Below, one piece after another: positions 1-8,826 of a stretch of 64,000 bases of DNA. This DNA is from Acidithiobacillus sp. GTDB taxonomy: Bacteria > Pseudomonadota > Gammaproteobacteria > Acidithiobacillales > Acidithiobacillaceae. The notes below the pieces were generated by a model. The model saw only the letters and a list, made by a program, of their open reading frames with translations. It had not been told where the DNA came from and made no database searches. The stretch covers positions 1 to 64,000 of the forward strand of contig JAPTWR010000086.1 of NCBI GenBank assembly GCA_028065135.1, read 5' to 3'. The translations under genes were made by a program, and so were the position numbers. Every line of letters starts with the position of its first letter. The first letter of the stretch is position 1.

Positions 1-1616
1 GTGTCCGACCCCGCCACCTCCGCCGAGGGATACAGGCACACGCCCATACTGACCCCGAGCGTTACGGTCGCATGGTTGCTTAAAATGATGGGCTCGCTAA
101 TCACGCTTTCGATTGCTCCAAAGATCACCTCCAATTCAGGAGGGGAGGTTTCACCTTCAATCAACAACACAAATTCGTCGCCGCCGATGCGGGCGATAAA
201 GTCACTTTTACGCATGATTCTTTCTAGGCGTCTCGCAGTGGCTTTTAGCACTTGGTCGCCAGTTTCATGACCATATATATCATTGATCTCTTTGAATCCA
301 TCCAGATCCAGCATGCACACAACGAGGGTGCTGTGATGGCGCTGGGCCCGGGCGATCGCGTGCTCCATCTCGTCATCCAAGGCGCGCCGGTTGGCTAATT
401 CGGTGAGTGGGTCGGCAAGGGCCTGACGAATCCAGTTTTTTGCTAGCTGATGCCTTTCCGTGACGTCGACGACCGTCCAGGTCATGATGATACGGTTCGC
501 CATATCCCGATCGATTCGCCCGGCGGTCAAATCCATATAGATGGTGGTGCCGTCGGCGCGCTGGTAAGGAACGTCACGGGCTTCTGCCTGCCCTTGGGTC
601 AGAACGGTCTGGTAGAGCGCCCCGATCTTTTTGCGAATTACATGGTTGTCACCGAGCAGCGTCTGTGTAGACTGGCCGACGAAATCCGACGCGCGAGAGT
701 AACCCCATAAGTCGGCCAAGCGCTGGTTCGCTTTCACAATGACCCGATCCGGGTAGGAGACGAGGGCCATGCCTGCGGTGGTATTGTTTAGCAGTGACTC
801 GTTCATGGCCACGGCGGCGCGCTCCCGGCTCAAGAGGTCTATATAGTCCAACCCATAACCCACATCCCTGGCGAGTTCCTCCAGAATCTCCTGGAGGTCT
901 GTCTCGAAGACGCCATTTTCCTCGTGGTACACGGCCAACACGGCCCATGGCTGGGTGTTACGGTATATGGGCAGCGCGGCGCAAGATCGCAAACCGAATC
1001 GCTTGGACGGCCCGCTCCACGGGGCGAGGCGATCCACATCTTCTTTGGAAGACCCGAAAACCGGGAGCTTGACTCGCCAACACTGCCCGGTGGGACCACG
1101 CCCCTCTGGGAGATCCTCACGAATGGAAATGAATATCCCATCCAAATATTTTTGCTCGCCAGCGGAGGCCAGAAACCGGATGGTGCCTTCCGAGTCGGGT
1201 TTTCCAATCCAGGCAAGTTTGAGGTGCGCGAGTTCGACGGCCAGATCGCAGGAGCGTTGTAAGAGGCGCGTTTCGTCTGGGGTCTGCGCGATCGTTTGGT
1301 TGATCTGCGCCAGAAGGGCGTTGAATTGAGAGAGCCGATTGATATGACGCAGTTCTTTCCGGTTGATGCGAAGCAGCCTCCAGATGGCCAAGCACAGGAC
1401 GGTGGATATCAGTACAACGGCCATCACCATGGACCAGTCCATCCAGGTCGCCTGCTTCGGCGTGGGTGACAGGCTTTGCGCATACCAGGCTCCCAAGAGC
1501 AACGCCAGCACCATCAGAGCAAACCAAGTGGCGAGTGGTGCCAACCAGGTCACCGGTTCAGACGATACCCATTTGCGTATCTGTTTCCGCGGATTCGGGG
1601 TGGGTGTGCGGGTCAT
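1..1616 (-). CDS. GAF-PAS-GGDEF diguanylate cyclase, C-terminus cut by window edge
   Basis: Membrane-anchored enzyme predicted to make cyclic di-GMP. I translated it directly from the minus strand: an open frame of 538 codons from ATG at 1614-1616 that leaves the window at base 1. Two hydrophobic segments lie at about residues 23-46 and 60-82, followed by a GAF-like region (about 95-255), a PAS-like region (about 265-395) and a GGDEF domain. The domain has the D-x-L-T entry (D402-P-L-T), GGDEF at 478-482 and RKSD at 469-472, five residues before GGDEF, which is the spacing of the inhibitory I-site. The upstream GAGAA is a weak ribosome site. The missing part could be a short end or an EAL domain; the window cannot say. 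It is divergent from a second cyclase at 2027. Confidence 0.9.
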   Translation of the reverse strand, partial: MTRTPTPNPRKQIRKWVSSEPVTWLAPLATWFALMVLALLLGAWYAQSLSPTPKQATWMDWSMVMAVVLISTVLCLAIWRLLRINRKELRHINRLSQFNALLAQINQTIAQTPDETRLLQRSCDLAVELAHLKLAWIGKPDSEGTIRFLASAGEQKYLDGIFISIREDLPEGRGPTGQCWRVKLPVFGSSKEDVDRLAPWSGPSKRFGLRSCAALPIYRNTQPWAVLAVYHEENGVFETDLQEILEELARDVGYGLDYIDLLSRERAAVAMNESLLNNTTAGMALVSYPDRVIVKANQRLADLWGYSRASDFVGQSTQTLLGDNHVIRKKIGALYQTVLTQGQAEARDVPYQRADGTTIYMDLTAGRIDRDMANRIIMTWTVVDVTERHQLAKNWIRQALADPLTELANRRALDDEMEHAIARAQRHHSTLVVCMLDLDGFKEINDIYGHETGDQVLKATARRLERIMRKSDFIARIGGDEFVLLIEGETSPPELEVIFGAIESVISEPIILSNHATVTLGVSMGVCLYPSAEVAGSD

Positions 1617-2026
1617 GATCGGTTCTCTAAGGGTGAGGGGCACCGCCATCGGATCGCCACTGCAAATAACCGGACGACCGGATCTACTCCAATGTACTTT
1701 AATGCTTTTATGCTTCACATGCCACTGTCTGCGGAGCTATTTTGCGGGGGTGGCGCGTACGTATTCGCGCTTTTTTTGGTTGCAGGAGTATCCGCCCCCA
1801 GAAGCTGATAACAGGGTCGGATGGCGTGGCTTTCGGCCTTTGCGTATGGGTCATTGGTCTGAGCGTTTCTTCATGGCGCCCGCCGGGATGCCCGTGGTGA
1901 TAATGACACCCAGTCATGAAAGTGATACCATTTACCATAAGCACTCGCGTTATATATCCCACCAATAATAAAGCCGGTTCTATATGCGTGCGCTTCCATT
2001 GTCGCAGTCCTCTCGAAGGAGCTTTT
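1617..2026. other. divergent intergenic region between two diguanylate cyclase genes
   Basis: About 410 bases between the starts of the two cyclases. It must hold promoters for both. I see no convincing protein-coding frame and no clear sigma-70 or sigma-54 consensus I would defend. The rightward gene has a good ribosome site (GAAGGAG) at its 3' end. Confidence 0.5.
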
Positions 2027-3361
2027 ATGTCGGGACCCGGCGGACCATTACCATTTGATGAACTGCTTATGGATGGGGGCTGCGTGGAGATACTGCGGGA
2101 ATATCCTGTTCCACACGTCATGCTTCGACACAACAAGATCGCTTTCATCAATCCCGCGGCAGTTGCGCTTTTTGATGGAGAGAGTGCCGAACCGCTGCTG
2201 GGGAAGGAAATCATGGAGTTTATCCATCCTCTGGATCAGGAGCGAGCCCTTTCACGAATGTGTAGTCTGGATAAAAATAAACCGCGGAGCGTGCCTACCA
2301 AGATCCGAATCAACACACTCGCGAATCGGCTGAAAATGGTCATATCCTCCAGTGCGATGGTGTGCATAAAAGGCGAGCGTGTGATAGTGGCCACCGGCGT
2401 GGATGTAACAGATATCTATGCCATGGATAATGAATTGAGAGAGTCGGAAGAAAGCTTCCAGCGGCTCTTTGAAAATATGCATGATGTCTTCTACCGCACC
2501 AACGATCAGCAACAAGTCGTGCTTGTCGGTCCAGGGGCGAAACGCCTACTCGGGTATAGTGTGAATGAGGTCATTGGTAAACCGGCTTCGTATTTCTATC
2601 CTCGACCAGAGGATCGGCAAGCGATTATAGATGCCGTCAAAAAGTTTGGGGAGGTGAAAGACTTCCCAGGGCAACTCAGGCACAAGCGGGGTCATGTGCT
2701 GGATGTATCCATTAGTAGCAGGGCGATCATGGGGCCTAATGGAGAGTTTCTTGGTATGGAAGGTGTTTTCCGGGATGTCACCGAAGAAGTGAATATCAAG
2801 AAGGAATTAAAAAGACTGGCCTCCACGGATGATCTTACGGGTCTATTGAACAGACGCTCGTTCCTGGAGAAAGCCAACCACCTCGTACGATCTTTGCAGC
2901 GTTATCAGGAAGATTGCCTGGTTGTTATATTGGATATAGATTGTTTCAAAGAAATAAACGATACGCACGGCCACTTAAGCGGAGATCGCATACTCAAAGA
3001 CATTTCTTTTATTGTCAAAGGATTACTCAGAGAGTCGGATATTTATGGGAGGTTGGGCGGGGACGAGTTCTCTATCATACTCAGGAGGTGTCCGCTGCAA
3101 GAAGGCCATGAGATATGTAGTAGGATCGTCCGGGAAATCAAGGACACCAAAATTTCCCTGGTTCACCAAGATACGATATCGCTTTCCGTAAGTCTGGGCG
3201 TGACCCCGCTCGTCAAGGACGACAATCCATTCGTTCTTGCCCTGGCCAGGGCGGATCGTGCCTTATACCTGGCCAAAACCCAAGGAAGAGGGTGTTTTGG
3301 GGTTACGCCTCTGGATGGGGACCCCTATTTACCCATGCACACGGATTTGGCAGATCACTAG
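2027..3361 (+). CDS. PAS-PAS-GGDEF diguanylate cyclase
   Basis: Predicted soluble cyclic di-GMP synthase of 444 residues. I chose ATG 2027 because GAAGGAG precedes it by about 6 bases; the frame is open upstream to 1916 but without a ribosome site. Two PAS-type sensor domains lie at about 17-128 and 141-253. The GGDEF domain follows, with D-D-L-T-G-L, the catalytic GGDEF at about 344-348 and RESD at about 335-338, spaced as an inhibitory I-site. No EAL or HD-GYP domain is present. Head-to-head with the other cyclase and a few kilobases from the polysaccharide locus, it could supply the second messenger that controls polymer production; that link is inferred. Confidence 0.93.
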   Translation: MSGPGGPLPFDELLMDGGCVEILREYPVPHVMLRHNKIAFINPAAVALFDGESAEPLLGKEIMEFIHPLDQERALSRMCSLDKNKPRSVPTKIRINTLANRLKMVISSSAMVCIKGERVIVATGVDVTDIYAMDNELRESEESFQRLFENMHDVFYRTNDQQQVVLVGPGAKRLLGYSVNEVIGKPASYFYPRPEDRQAIIDAVKKFGEVKDFPGQLRHKRGHVLDVSISSRAIMGPNGEFLGMEGVFRDVTEEVNIKKELKRLASTDDLTGLLNRRSFLEKANHLVRSLQRYQEDCLVVILDIDCFKEINDTHGHLSGDRILKDISFIVKGLLRESDIYGRLGGDEFSIILRRCPLQEGHEICSRIVREIKDTKISLVHQDTISLSVSLGVTPLVKDDNPFVLALARADRALYLAKTQGRGCFGVTPLDGDPYLPMHTDLADH

Positions 3362-3388
3362 GCTCTGACGCGTTGCGCGGATCGTAAG

Positions 3389-4270
3389 TTATGGGCTCTG
3401 CTGGAGTAAGGCGCCAAGATCCGCTGCCGCTTCGTGCGTTGCTTGATAACCCGCCATCACTGCCGCTTCTCCTTTGTGAAACCCCAGGGTCTGGATGTTT
3501 TCCAATTTGGGTGCCAAGATCAGATCAGCGCTGGCGAAGCGCATCTGCAGGTTCACCAGATGGCTCTGCATGATTTCCACCGACCGGCGTAGCGTCTGTA
3601 GAATGTTCAGATCGGGGAGGACGGTATCCGCGATGTCTTCGGTTGGTTCATCGCCGCCGGTGCGCGGCGCTGGAGGGGGCCACGCTCCTTCGCGTTGGGT
3701 GCGGTGTACCAGCACCGCGACTAAAGGTCCCGGGAAGAGCGCTCGGGCGACAGCAATCGGTACCGGATCAATCAACCCTCCATCCGCCAAGATTCGACCG
3801 CCATGGCGTTGCGGCGCCAGCATCACGGGTAGTGCGATGCTGGCGCGAACGGCGGGCAATGCCGGCCCGGAAGAGAGGATGACTTCCTGTCCGGTGACCA
3901 TATCTGTTGCCACGCACGCGAAAGGCAGGGGAAAATCCTCAATCTGGCGATCGCCGAGGCGGTCGTACAGGTATTGGGTGATGGCGACACCTCGACTGAG
4001 GCCGCCGCCACCAAAATCCGGGAAGAACAGGCGTAGTGTCCCCCACCAGCGGGTCGCACACGCCTCCGCCTCCAGTGTGGCTGTCGGCATGCCGGCACAA
4101 TAGAAAGCACCGATCTCGGCGCCGATCGAGCAGCCGACGATCGCGCGGATGGGTATTTTCAGTTCCTCAAGGGCGCGAAGTACCCCGACATGCGCCAGAC
4201 CGCGCGCGCCACCTGACCCCAGAACCAAGGTGATCCCGGGTTGTTGCTTCGCAAAATCCGTGGGCACCAA
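3389..4270 (-). CDS. patatin-like phospholipase (RssA/NTE family)
   Basis: Serine lipid hydrolase of 293 residues with a Ser-Asp dyad. The oxyanion-hole motif GSGGARG is at about 18-24, the nucleophile elbow G-C-S-I-G places Ser at 48, and the catalytic Asp sits in D-G-G at 163-165. This is the full set for the patatin fold, and the length fits the bacterial RssA group. The best start is TTG at 4268-4270, with GGAGG seven bases upstream; the next codon is GTG and could be used instead. The gene converges on the PAS-GGDEF gene, with only 27 bases between the stops. The substrate cannot be told from sequence. Confidence 0.88.
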   Translation of the reverse strand: MVPTDFAKQQPGITLVLGSGGARGLAHVGVLRALEELKIPIRAIVGCSIGAEIGAFYCAGMPTATLEAEACATRWWGTLRLFFPDFGGGGLSRGVAITQYLYDRLGDRQIEDFPLPFACVATDMVTGQEVILSSGPALPAVRASIALPVMLAPQRHGGRILADGGLIDPVPIAVARALFPGPLVAVLVHRTQREGAWPPPAPRTGGDEPTEDIADTVLPDLNILQTLRRSVEIMQSHLVNLQMRFASADLILAPKLENIQTLGFHKGEAAVMAGYQATHEAAADLGALLQQSP

Positions 4271-4389
4271 GTGGGAACCTCCGCTTCATTTCGCCACGGT
4301 TAACGGATCGTGACAGTCCAAAACCTACGGAATGGGTACCACCAACCTGTGTGAGTTGCCATAGGGATGGCAGATCGATGCGCAAAACG

Positions 4390-4416
4390 AAAAAAGCGCC
4401 GTCCGAGAGCGGCGCC
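4390..4416 (-). terminator. rho-independent terminator after the cold-shock gene
   Basis: On the minus strand a 6-bp GC stem (GCGCCG/CGGCGC, arms at 4410-4415 and 4396-4401) closes an 8-base loop and is followed by six T. It lies 26 bases past the cold-shock stop codon. Confidence 0.85.
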
Positions 4417-4441
4417 CTGTGGCGATCATCCAAATAAAGGA

Positions 4442-4645
4442 TTATGCCTCGCGTACGTCCTCAGCCTGCATACCCTTTGGTCCGCGCACGCTATTGAATG
4501 TGACACGCGCACCTTCCGTCAGGGTTTTAAAGCCGTTGCCTTGTATGGCAGAATGATGCACAAACACATCCTCCTTGCCATCTTCCGGGGTGATAAAGCC
4601 AAAACCTTTGCTATCATTGAACCACTTTACAGTACCAGTTGCCAT
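4442..4645 (-). CDS. cold-shock protein, CspA family
   Basis: Single-stranded nucleic-acid-binding OB-fold protein of 67 residues, the normal family size. The RNP1 motif K-G-F-G-F-I is at 13-18 and RNP2 V-F-V-H-H at 27-31. It is monocistronic: a terminator follows. The 5' leader lies between this start and the end of the cation exporter gene and contains a perfect 12-base tandem repeat. The family acts as RNA chaperone; whether this copy is cold-induced is not visible. Confidence 0.96.
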   Translation of the reverse strand: MATGTVKWFNDSKGFGFITPEDGKEDVFVHHSAIQGNGFKTLTEGARVTFNSVRGPKGMQAEDVREA

Positions 4646-4722
4646 GTGAAGAACTTCCTATTGCGTTGAATCTGGACCATTTGTCCAACTGGGATAGTAA
4701 GGTGTTTTATTCCGGTGCGCAA

Positions 4723-4746
4723 GGACATCTTCCTGGACATCTTCCT
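4723..4746. repeat. two tandem copies of a 12-mer in the cold-shock leader
   Basis: GGACATCTTCCT occurs twice in direct succession, about 80 bases upstream of the cold-shock start. The function is unknown. Confidence 0.7.
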
Positions 4747-4796
4747 GCACAACGTGTCGCCGCCAGGTTCGGCGGGTCACTTTTGTTGGGCCGCTA

Positions 4797-5738
4797 TTAC
4801 ACCACATGTTCAGAGGCCAGGGCACAGGGATGTCCCGGATCGCCCATTTCCACCTGTAGGGTGGGATGCTCGATTTGAAAGCGAGTGCTTAATTCGTTGC
4901 CGATCTGGTTCAGAAGCCGGTCACCCGGATAGCCGTTTGGCATGACCAAGTGGGCGGTCAACGCCGTTTCCGTGGTGCTCATGGCCCAGATGTGCAGGTC
5001 ATGGACGGCCACCACGTCAGGCAGAGCAGAAAGATAGGCGCGCACCGCGTCCGTGTCGATACCTTCGGGTACACCATGCAATGCCAAGCGGGTGGAGTCT
5101 CTGAGGAGCCCCCAAGTGGCTATCACGATCACCATGCTGATGAGTAGGCTGACCGCGGAATCTAGCCAAAACCAATGCATAAAGAATATGACGATCCCGG
5201 CGACCACGACCCCAAGCGAGATGACCGCATCACTGGCCATGTGTAGAAATGCCGCCCGAATGTTCAGGTCAACCTTGCGTCCGGCGATGAAAAGTAGCGC
5301 TGTACCCGTATTGATCAGTACACCGAAGGCGGCCACACCGATGATTATACGACTCGCAACCGGGGCAGGGTGCAGCAAACGTTCGATGGCTTCCCACGCG
5401 ATTCCGCCGGTCACCACCAGCAGAAAGACGGCGTTGGTCAAAGCCGCCAAAATAGACGAACTACGCAGTCCATAGGTGAATCGGCCTGAGGGGGGGCGGC
5501 GCGCCAAAGTACTCGCCCCCCAGGCCATGACCAGCCCCAGCACATCGCTGAGATTATGTCCGGCATCCGCCAGCAGGGCCAGAGAATGCCCGATCACTCC
5601 GAATACCGCTTCGACCACGACGAAACTCAGGTTGAGCGCTACGCCGATGGCGAAGGCGCGGCCATGGCCCGCCGAGCCATGGGTATGTCCATGGCTATGG
5701 GGCACATGTCCGTGCACGTGATGATGTCCGGAAGTCAT
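4797..5738 (-). CDS. cation diffusion facilitator (CzcD-like metal exporter)
   Basis: Inner-membrane divalent-metal/proton antiporter of about 313 residues. I use ATG 5738 because AAGGAG sits about 6 bases upstream; the GTG six codons earlier lies inside that site. The N-terminus is histidine-rich (about ten His in the first 26 residues), which is common in zinc exporters. Six hydrophobic segments carry the two metal-site H-x-x-x-D motifs, H61-D65 in helix 2 and H166-D170 in helix 5. A soluble C-terminal domain includes V-H-D-L-H-I-W. The metal is most likely Zn, Co or Cd, but selectivity cannot be read. No metal-responsive regulator is adjacent. Confidence 0.93.
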   Translation of the reverse strand: MTSGHHHVHGHVPHSHGHTHGSAGHGRAFAIGVALNLSFVVVEAVFGVIGHSLALLADAGHNLSDVLGLVMAWGASTLARRPPSGRFTYGLRSSSILAALTNAVFLLVVTGGIAWEAIERLLHPAPVASRIIIGVAAFGVLINTGTALLFIAGRKVDLNIRAAFLHMASDAVISLGVVVAGIVIFFMHWFWLDSAVSLLISMVIVIATWGLLRDSTRLALHGVPEGIDTDAVRAYLSALPDVVAVHDLHIWAMSTTETALTAHLVMPNGYPGDRLLNQIGNELSTRFQIEHPTLQVEMGDPGHPCALASEHVV

Positions 5739-5970
5739 ATCTGTCTCCTTCGACACTTGATCCAGAGTATCATTAGAAACCCTGTGGCCCCTCCATGGTC
5801 GGGTGGCTATGATAGTGGATGCGCATTTGGTCCAGGTGTGGGTGCGGTTTCAGGTTCTCCAGTTGCTGGAGCAACCGCTTGGACGGATTGTACGGCATTC
5901 CCCATGAGTTGGCGATCGCTGCTCATGGAGATGCTTGCGCGCGTCATTAAAGAACCTAAAAGAATCTACA

Positions 5971-7449
5971 TCAGTAGGCCCCGTTGCGTGCAAAAACGAC
6001 CTTCACCGTGCGTAACAGAATCACGATATCATACCAAAGGGACCAGTTTTTCACATACCAGGCATCCAGGTCCGCGCGATCCGCAAAGGTCGTCTCAGAG
6101 CGTCCGCTCACCTGCCACAAACCCGTAATCCCCGGCTTTACTTGGGTATATAGATGGATGCTGTCACCGTAGCGGTGTAACTCACGATTTAACAGCGGCC
6201 GTGGTCCGACCAGGCTCATCTGACCTTTCAGCACATTGAAAAGTTGGGGAAGTTCATCGAGACTGGCGCGGCGCAGCAAACGCCCGATTCGCGTCACCCT
6301 GGGATCGTTGCGCAACTTGTAATTTCGCTCATATTCTGAGGCGATTTCAGGATGAGACTGTAAATATTCAGTCAGGCGAACCTCGGCATCGAGAACCATG
6401 CTTCTGAACTTCAAACACATGAAGGGTTTCCCATCCCTGCCGATGCGTTCTTGGAGAAAAAAAACAGGACCTTTATCCTCGGCATGAATCCGCCAGGCCA
6501 GAAACAGCAGGAGTGGCGAGAGCGCAATGACCAGAAGTGATGCGGCAATCAAATCGAAGATTCGTTTTAAAAAGCGGGGTCCTGGTCGTGCTAAATTGTC
6601 CCGCACCCTCAACATGAACACTTCTTGACTGAAAAAGTGCATTATTTCCAGGCCAAACAACGGGAGCCCCCGTAATGGCGGCGCGATGGTCAATCGCGGG
6701 TAGCTCAACCCCAGTGCGCGAACGAGCTGCTCCTGCGCTTCCCACTGATCCATATCCAGTGCGAGAACGACATGCGGGTTGCCTAAATCGGCGAGTTGTC
6801 CCAAGGGATTGTTCCCCAAAGATTCGACTCCCACCTCAGGAGGCACCTTGCCCGGAGAGGGGGTGCAACCGCGGGGCACGAGCATTTTCTTGACGGAGTA
6901 GCCCAACAGGGGCTCGCTGGCGATGGCCCGCATAGCTTCCACGGCATTGGGGCCGCTGCCGATCACTACCACGGGCCGTGCCCAGGCACCTAGGCGGACC
7001 AGACCCCAACGTATGGAATGTCTGAAGATGGGTAAAAGCAATAAGACGAGCGCCCAGGTTGAAAACAGCCAAAGTCGGGAAAGAGGCCATTTCCCGATGA
7101 ACGCGATCGCGGCATTCAATGCGATGAAAATGGTGAGCACCGCCAAGACATCGCCTGCCTCATCCCAGAATGCCTTGCGCTGGGCGTAGTGACCCTTGAG
7201 AGAAAAACTGGTAATAACGGATACAGTGAGTAGCAGAAATAGCAGGAGATTGATTTGCGCTAAAGTTCCCCACCAGTGAGAGAGCACCCAGATGGGATCC
7301 AATCCGTAATATATCGCGTGCGACAGCCTCGCAAAGTAAAAAGCCAAAAGGAACGCAACGATATCTCCTAGGGCCAGAGCATAAGGAACCCAGTGAGACC
7401 ATTGTAGCGTCGTATTGATTCTTGCCGTCGATTTAATGGTAACCACCAT
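5971..7449 (-). CDS. wbaP: undecaprenyl-phosphate sugar-1-phosphate transferase (WbaP-like)
   Basis: Initiating enzyme of polysaccharide assembly: it transfers a hexose-1-phosphate from a UDP-sugar to undecaprenyl phosphate at the inner membrane. The protein is about 492 residues from ATG 7449 (weak GGGGA site); the frame is open further upstream but that part lacks hydrophobic or family character. Four or five membrane segments fill the first 150 residues, then a nucleotide-binding-like middle region (V-V-I-G-S-G-P), then another membrane segment and the catalytic sugar-transferase domain. That domain has the expected K-F-R-S-M, D-E-L-P-Q, V-G-P-R-P and G-L-W-Q-V-S-G-R-S motifs. It is last in the leftward arm. 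Whether the sugar is galactose or glucose is not decided. Confidence 0.92.
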   Translation of the reverse strand: MVVTIKSTARINTTLQWSHWVPYALALGDIVAFLLAFYFARLSHAIYYGLDPIWVLSHWWGTLAQINLLLFLLLTVSVITSFSLKGHYAQRKAFWDEAGDVLAVLTIFIALNAAIAFIGKWPLSRLWLFSTWALVLLLLPIFRHSIRWGLVRLGAWARPVVVIGSGPNAVEAMRAIASEPLLGYSVKKMLVPRGCTPSPGKVPPEVGVESLGNNPLGQLADLGNPHVVLALDMDQWEAQEQLVRALGLSYPRLTIAPPLRGLPLFGLEIMHFFSQEVFMLRVRDNLARPGPRFLKRIFDLIAASLLVIALSPLLLFLAWRIHAEDKGPVFFLQERIGRDGKPFMCLKFRSMVLDAEVRLTEYLQSHPEIASEYERNYKLRNDPRVTRIGRLLRRASLDELPQLFNVLKGQMSLVGPRPLLNRELHRYGDSIHLYTQVKPGITGLWQVSGRSETTFADRADLDAWYVKNWSLWYDIVILLRTVKVVFARNGAY

Positions 7450-7653
7450 ATTTCCCCGTTTTGTCTTATCTGAAGTGGTACGGATTGGCGAACGGCGCAT
7501 TCCGTTATAACCTGCTCCAGACATTTTGGCTTCATGCCAAAGATCGGGAGCAGTAGGATAGCCCTGCCAGTGTTCCGAAAGCAATATGACCCTCCGGGTG
7601 CGGTGAGTGGAGTGCTGAAGAAAACGCACGCCCCGGTCAAATGTTCACCCTCT

Positions 7654-8826
7654 TTATGGTGAGGTGCTCAGAATGGGATGCCCCACCGTTTGCAAGGGAA
7701 CCTGAATGACTTCATCCAGCCTCGTGTACATGCCTTCGAGAGAAAAACGCCGTAGGGCGGACTCCCGACCGCAACGGCCCATGGTTGCCGCGGCTTCCGG
7801 ATTGTCGATGACGCTCATGACGGAATGACTGAGCGCCTGTACATCTCCTGGTGCGTACAACACCCCAGTCACACCATGTTCGATGATTTCATTGGGGCCG
7901 CCGGTTTGGCTGGCAACCACCGGTTTGCCCGCAAGCATCCCTTCGACTACTACCCGACCGAAGGGCTCAGGGGCGATGGAGGTATGTGCCACGACATCGC
8001 AAGCGCCCATGAGGCTGGGGATATCTTTCTGAAAATCCAGAAACTTGACGCGCTCGCTCAATCCGAGGTCGTGAACATCGCGACGAAGACTTTCGGCATA
8101 GGTATCCTCTCCGAAGAGAGGGCTTCCGACGATCATCCCTTGCACCATGGGCATTTGCGTCAGGGCGCGTAAAAAAACGTCTTGTCCCTTCCAGGGGGCG
8201 AGCCGTCCAAACAAGCCGACCAGCGGACGTTTGTCAAAACCCAATTGCCGTCGCGTATTGGCATTCTCTGCCTCGCTGGATCGGCCATATGTTGCCGTAT
8301 CGAAGGCGTTGTAGACGAGATGTACGTCCTTTTCCCGTGAAGTAAGCGCGATGAGCGAGTCCCGTGTTGCCTCGGAGTTGACCAGAATCTGGTTCGATCT
8401 GCGCGCTGTATATTTTGCGGCAAAGAGCTGGGCTCGACCAAAATGTTCTGAGGTCAGGATGTCATGAAGGTACCAAATGACGGGTTTTTTGGATAAGTGG
8501 CTTGCCAGCACCGACAGAAGCCCGGCTTTTTGTGAGTTCGCAAAGATGTAATCGAAGTTCTTGGCCTCTACGGCCAAGTCCCTGGCCATTTTAACCATGG
8601 CTGCCACACTCGTTAACGGAATCCGCGAGCTACGTCTTATGCAACTTATAGATTGTGCAGATTTTATAATGCCTACAGACACATCACGTTGTTGTAATTC
8701 ACTAACCAATGGCCCATCTTCAAATAAGATAACTTTGCTCTCGCTGCGGTAATGTTTAACGATTTCAAGCAATGCCAATTCGCCACCACCGAGTTTCGCC
8801 GTCTGGTCAACAAATAATATTTTCAT
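7654..8826 (-). CDS. glycosyltransferase family 4 (GT-B fold)
   Basis: Cytoplasmic sugar transferase of 390 residues acting on the lipid-linked repeat unit. The N-terminus opens with a Rossmann strand and G-G-G-E-L-A-L acceptor loop. The C-terminal half has the GT4 nucleotide-sugar motif E-P-F-G-R-V-V-V-E-G with the two conserved Glu, followed by G-G-P-N-E-I. The start overlaps the stop of the upstream glycosyltransferase (8823-8826, ATGA), so translation is coupled. Donor and linkage are unknown. Confidence 0.9.
   Translation of the reverse strand: MKILFVDQTAKLGGGELALLEIVKHYRSESKVILFEDGPLVSELQQRDVSVGIIKSAQSISCIRRSSRIPLTSVAAMVKMARDLAVEAKNFDYIFANSQKAGLLSVLASHLSKKPVIWYLHDILTSEHFGRAQLFAAKYTARRSNQILVNSEATRDSLIALTSREKDVHLVYNAFDTATYGRSSEAENANTRRQLGFDKRPLVGLFGRLAPWKGQDVFLRALTQMPMVQGMIVGSPLFGEDTYAESLRRDVHDLGLSERVKFLDFQKDIPSLMGACDVVAHTSIAPEPFGRVVVEGMLAGKPVVASQTGGPNEIIEHGVTGVLYAPGDVQALSHSVMSVIDNPEAAATMGRCGRESALRRFSLEGMYTRLDEVIQVPLQTVGHPILSTSP

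Noticed and set aside
5739..5970. Small frame of about 41 codons on minus between the cation exporter and wbaP
   Set aside because: No usable ribosome spacing and competing frames of equal quality; kept as intergenic.
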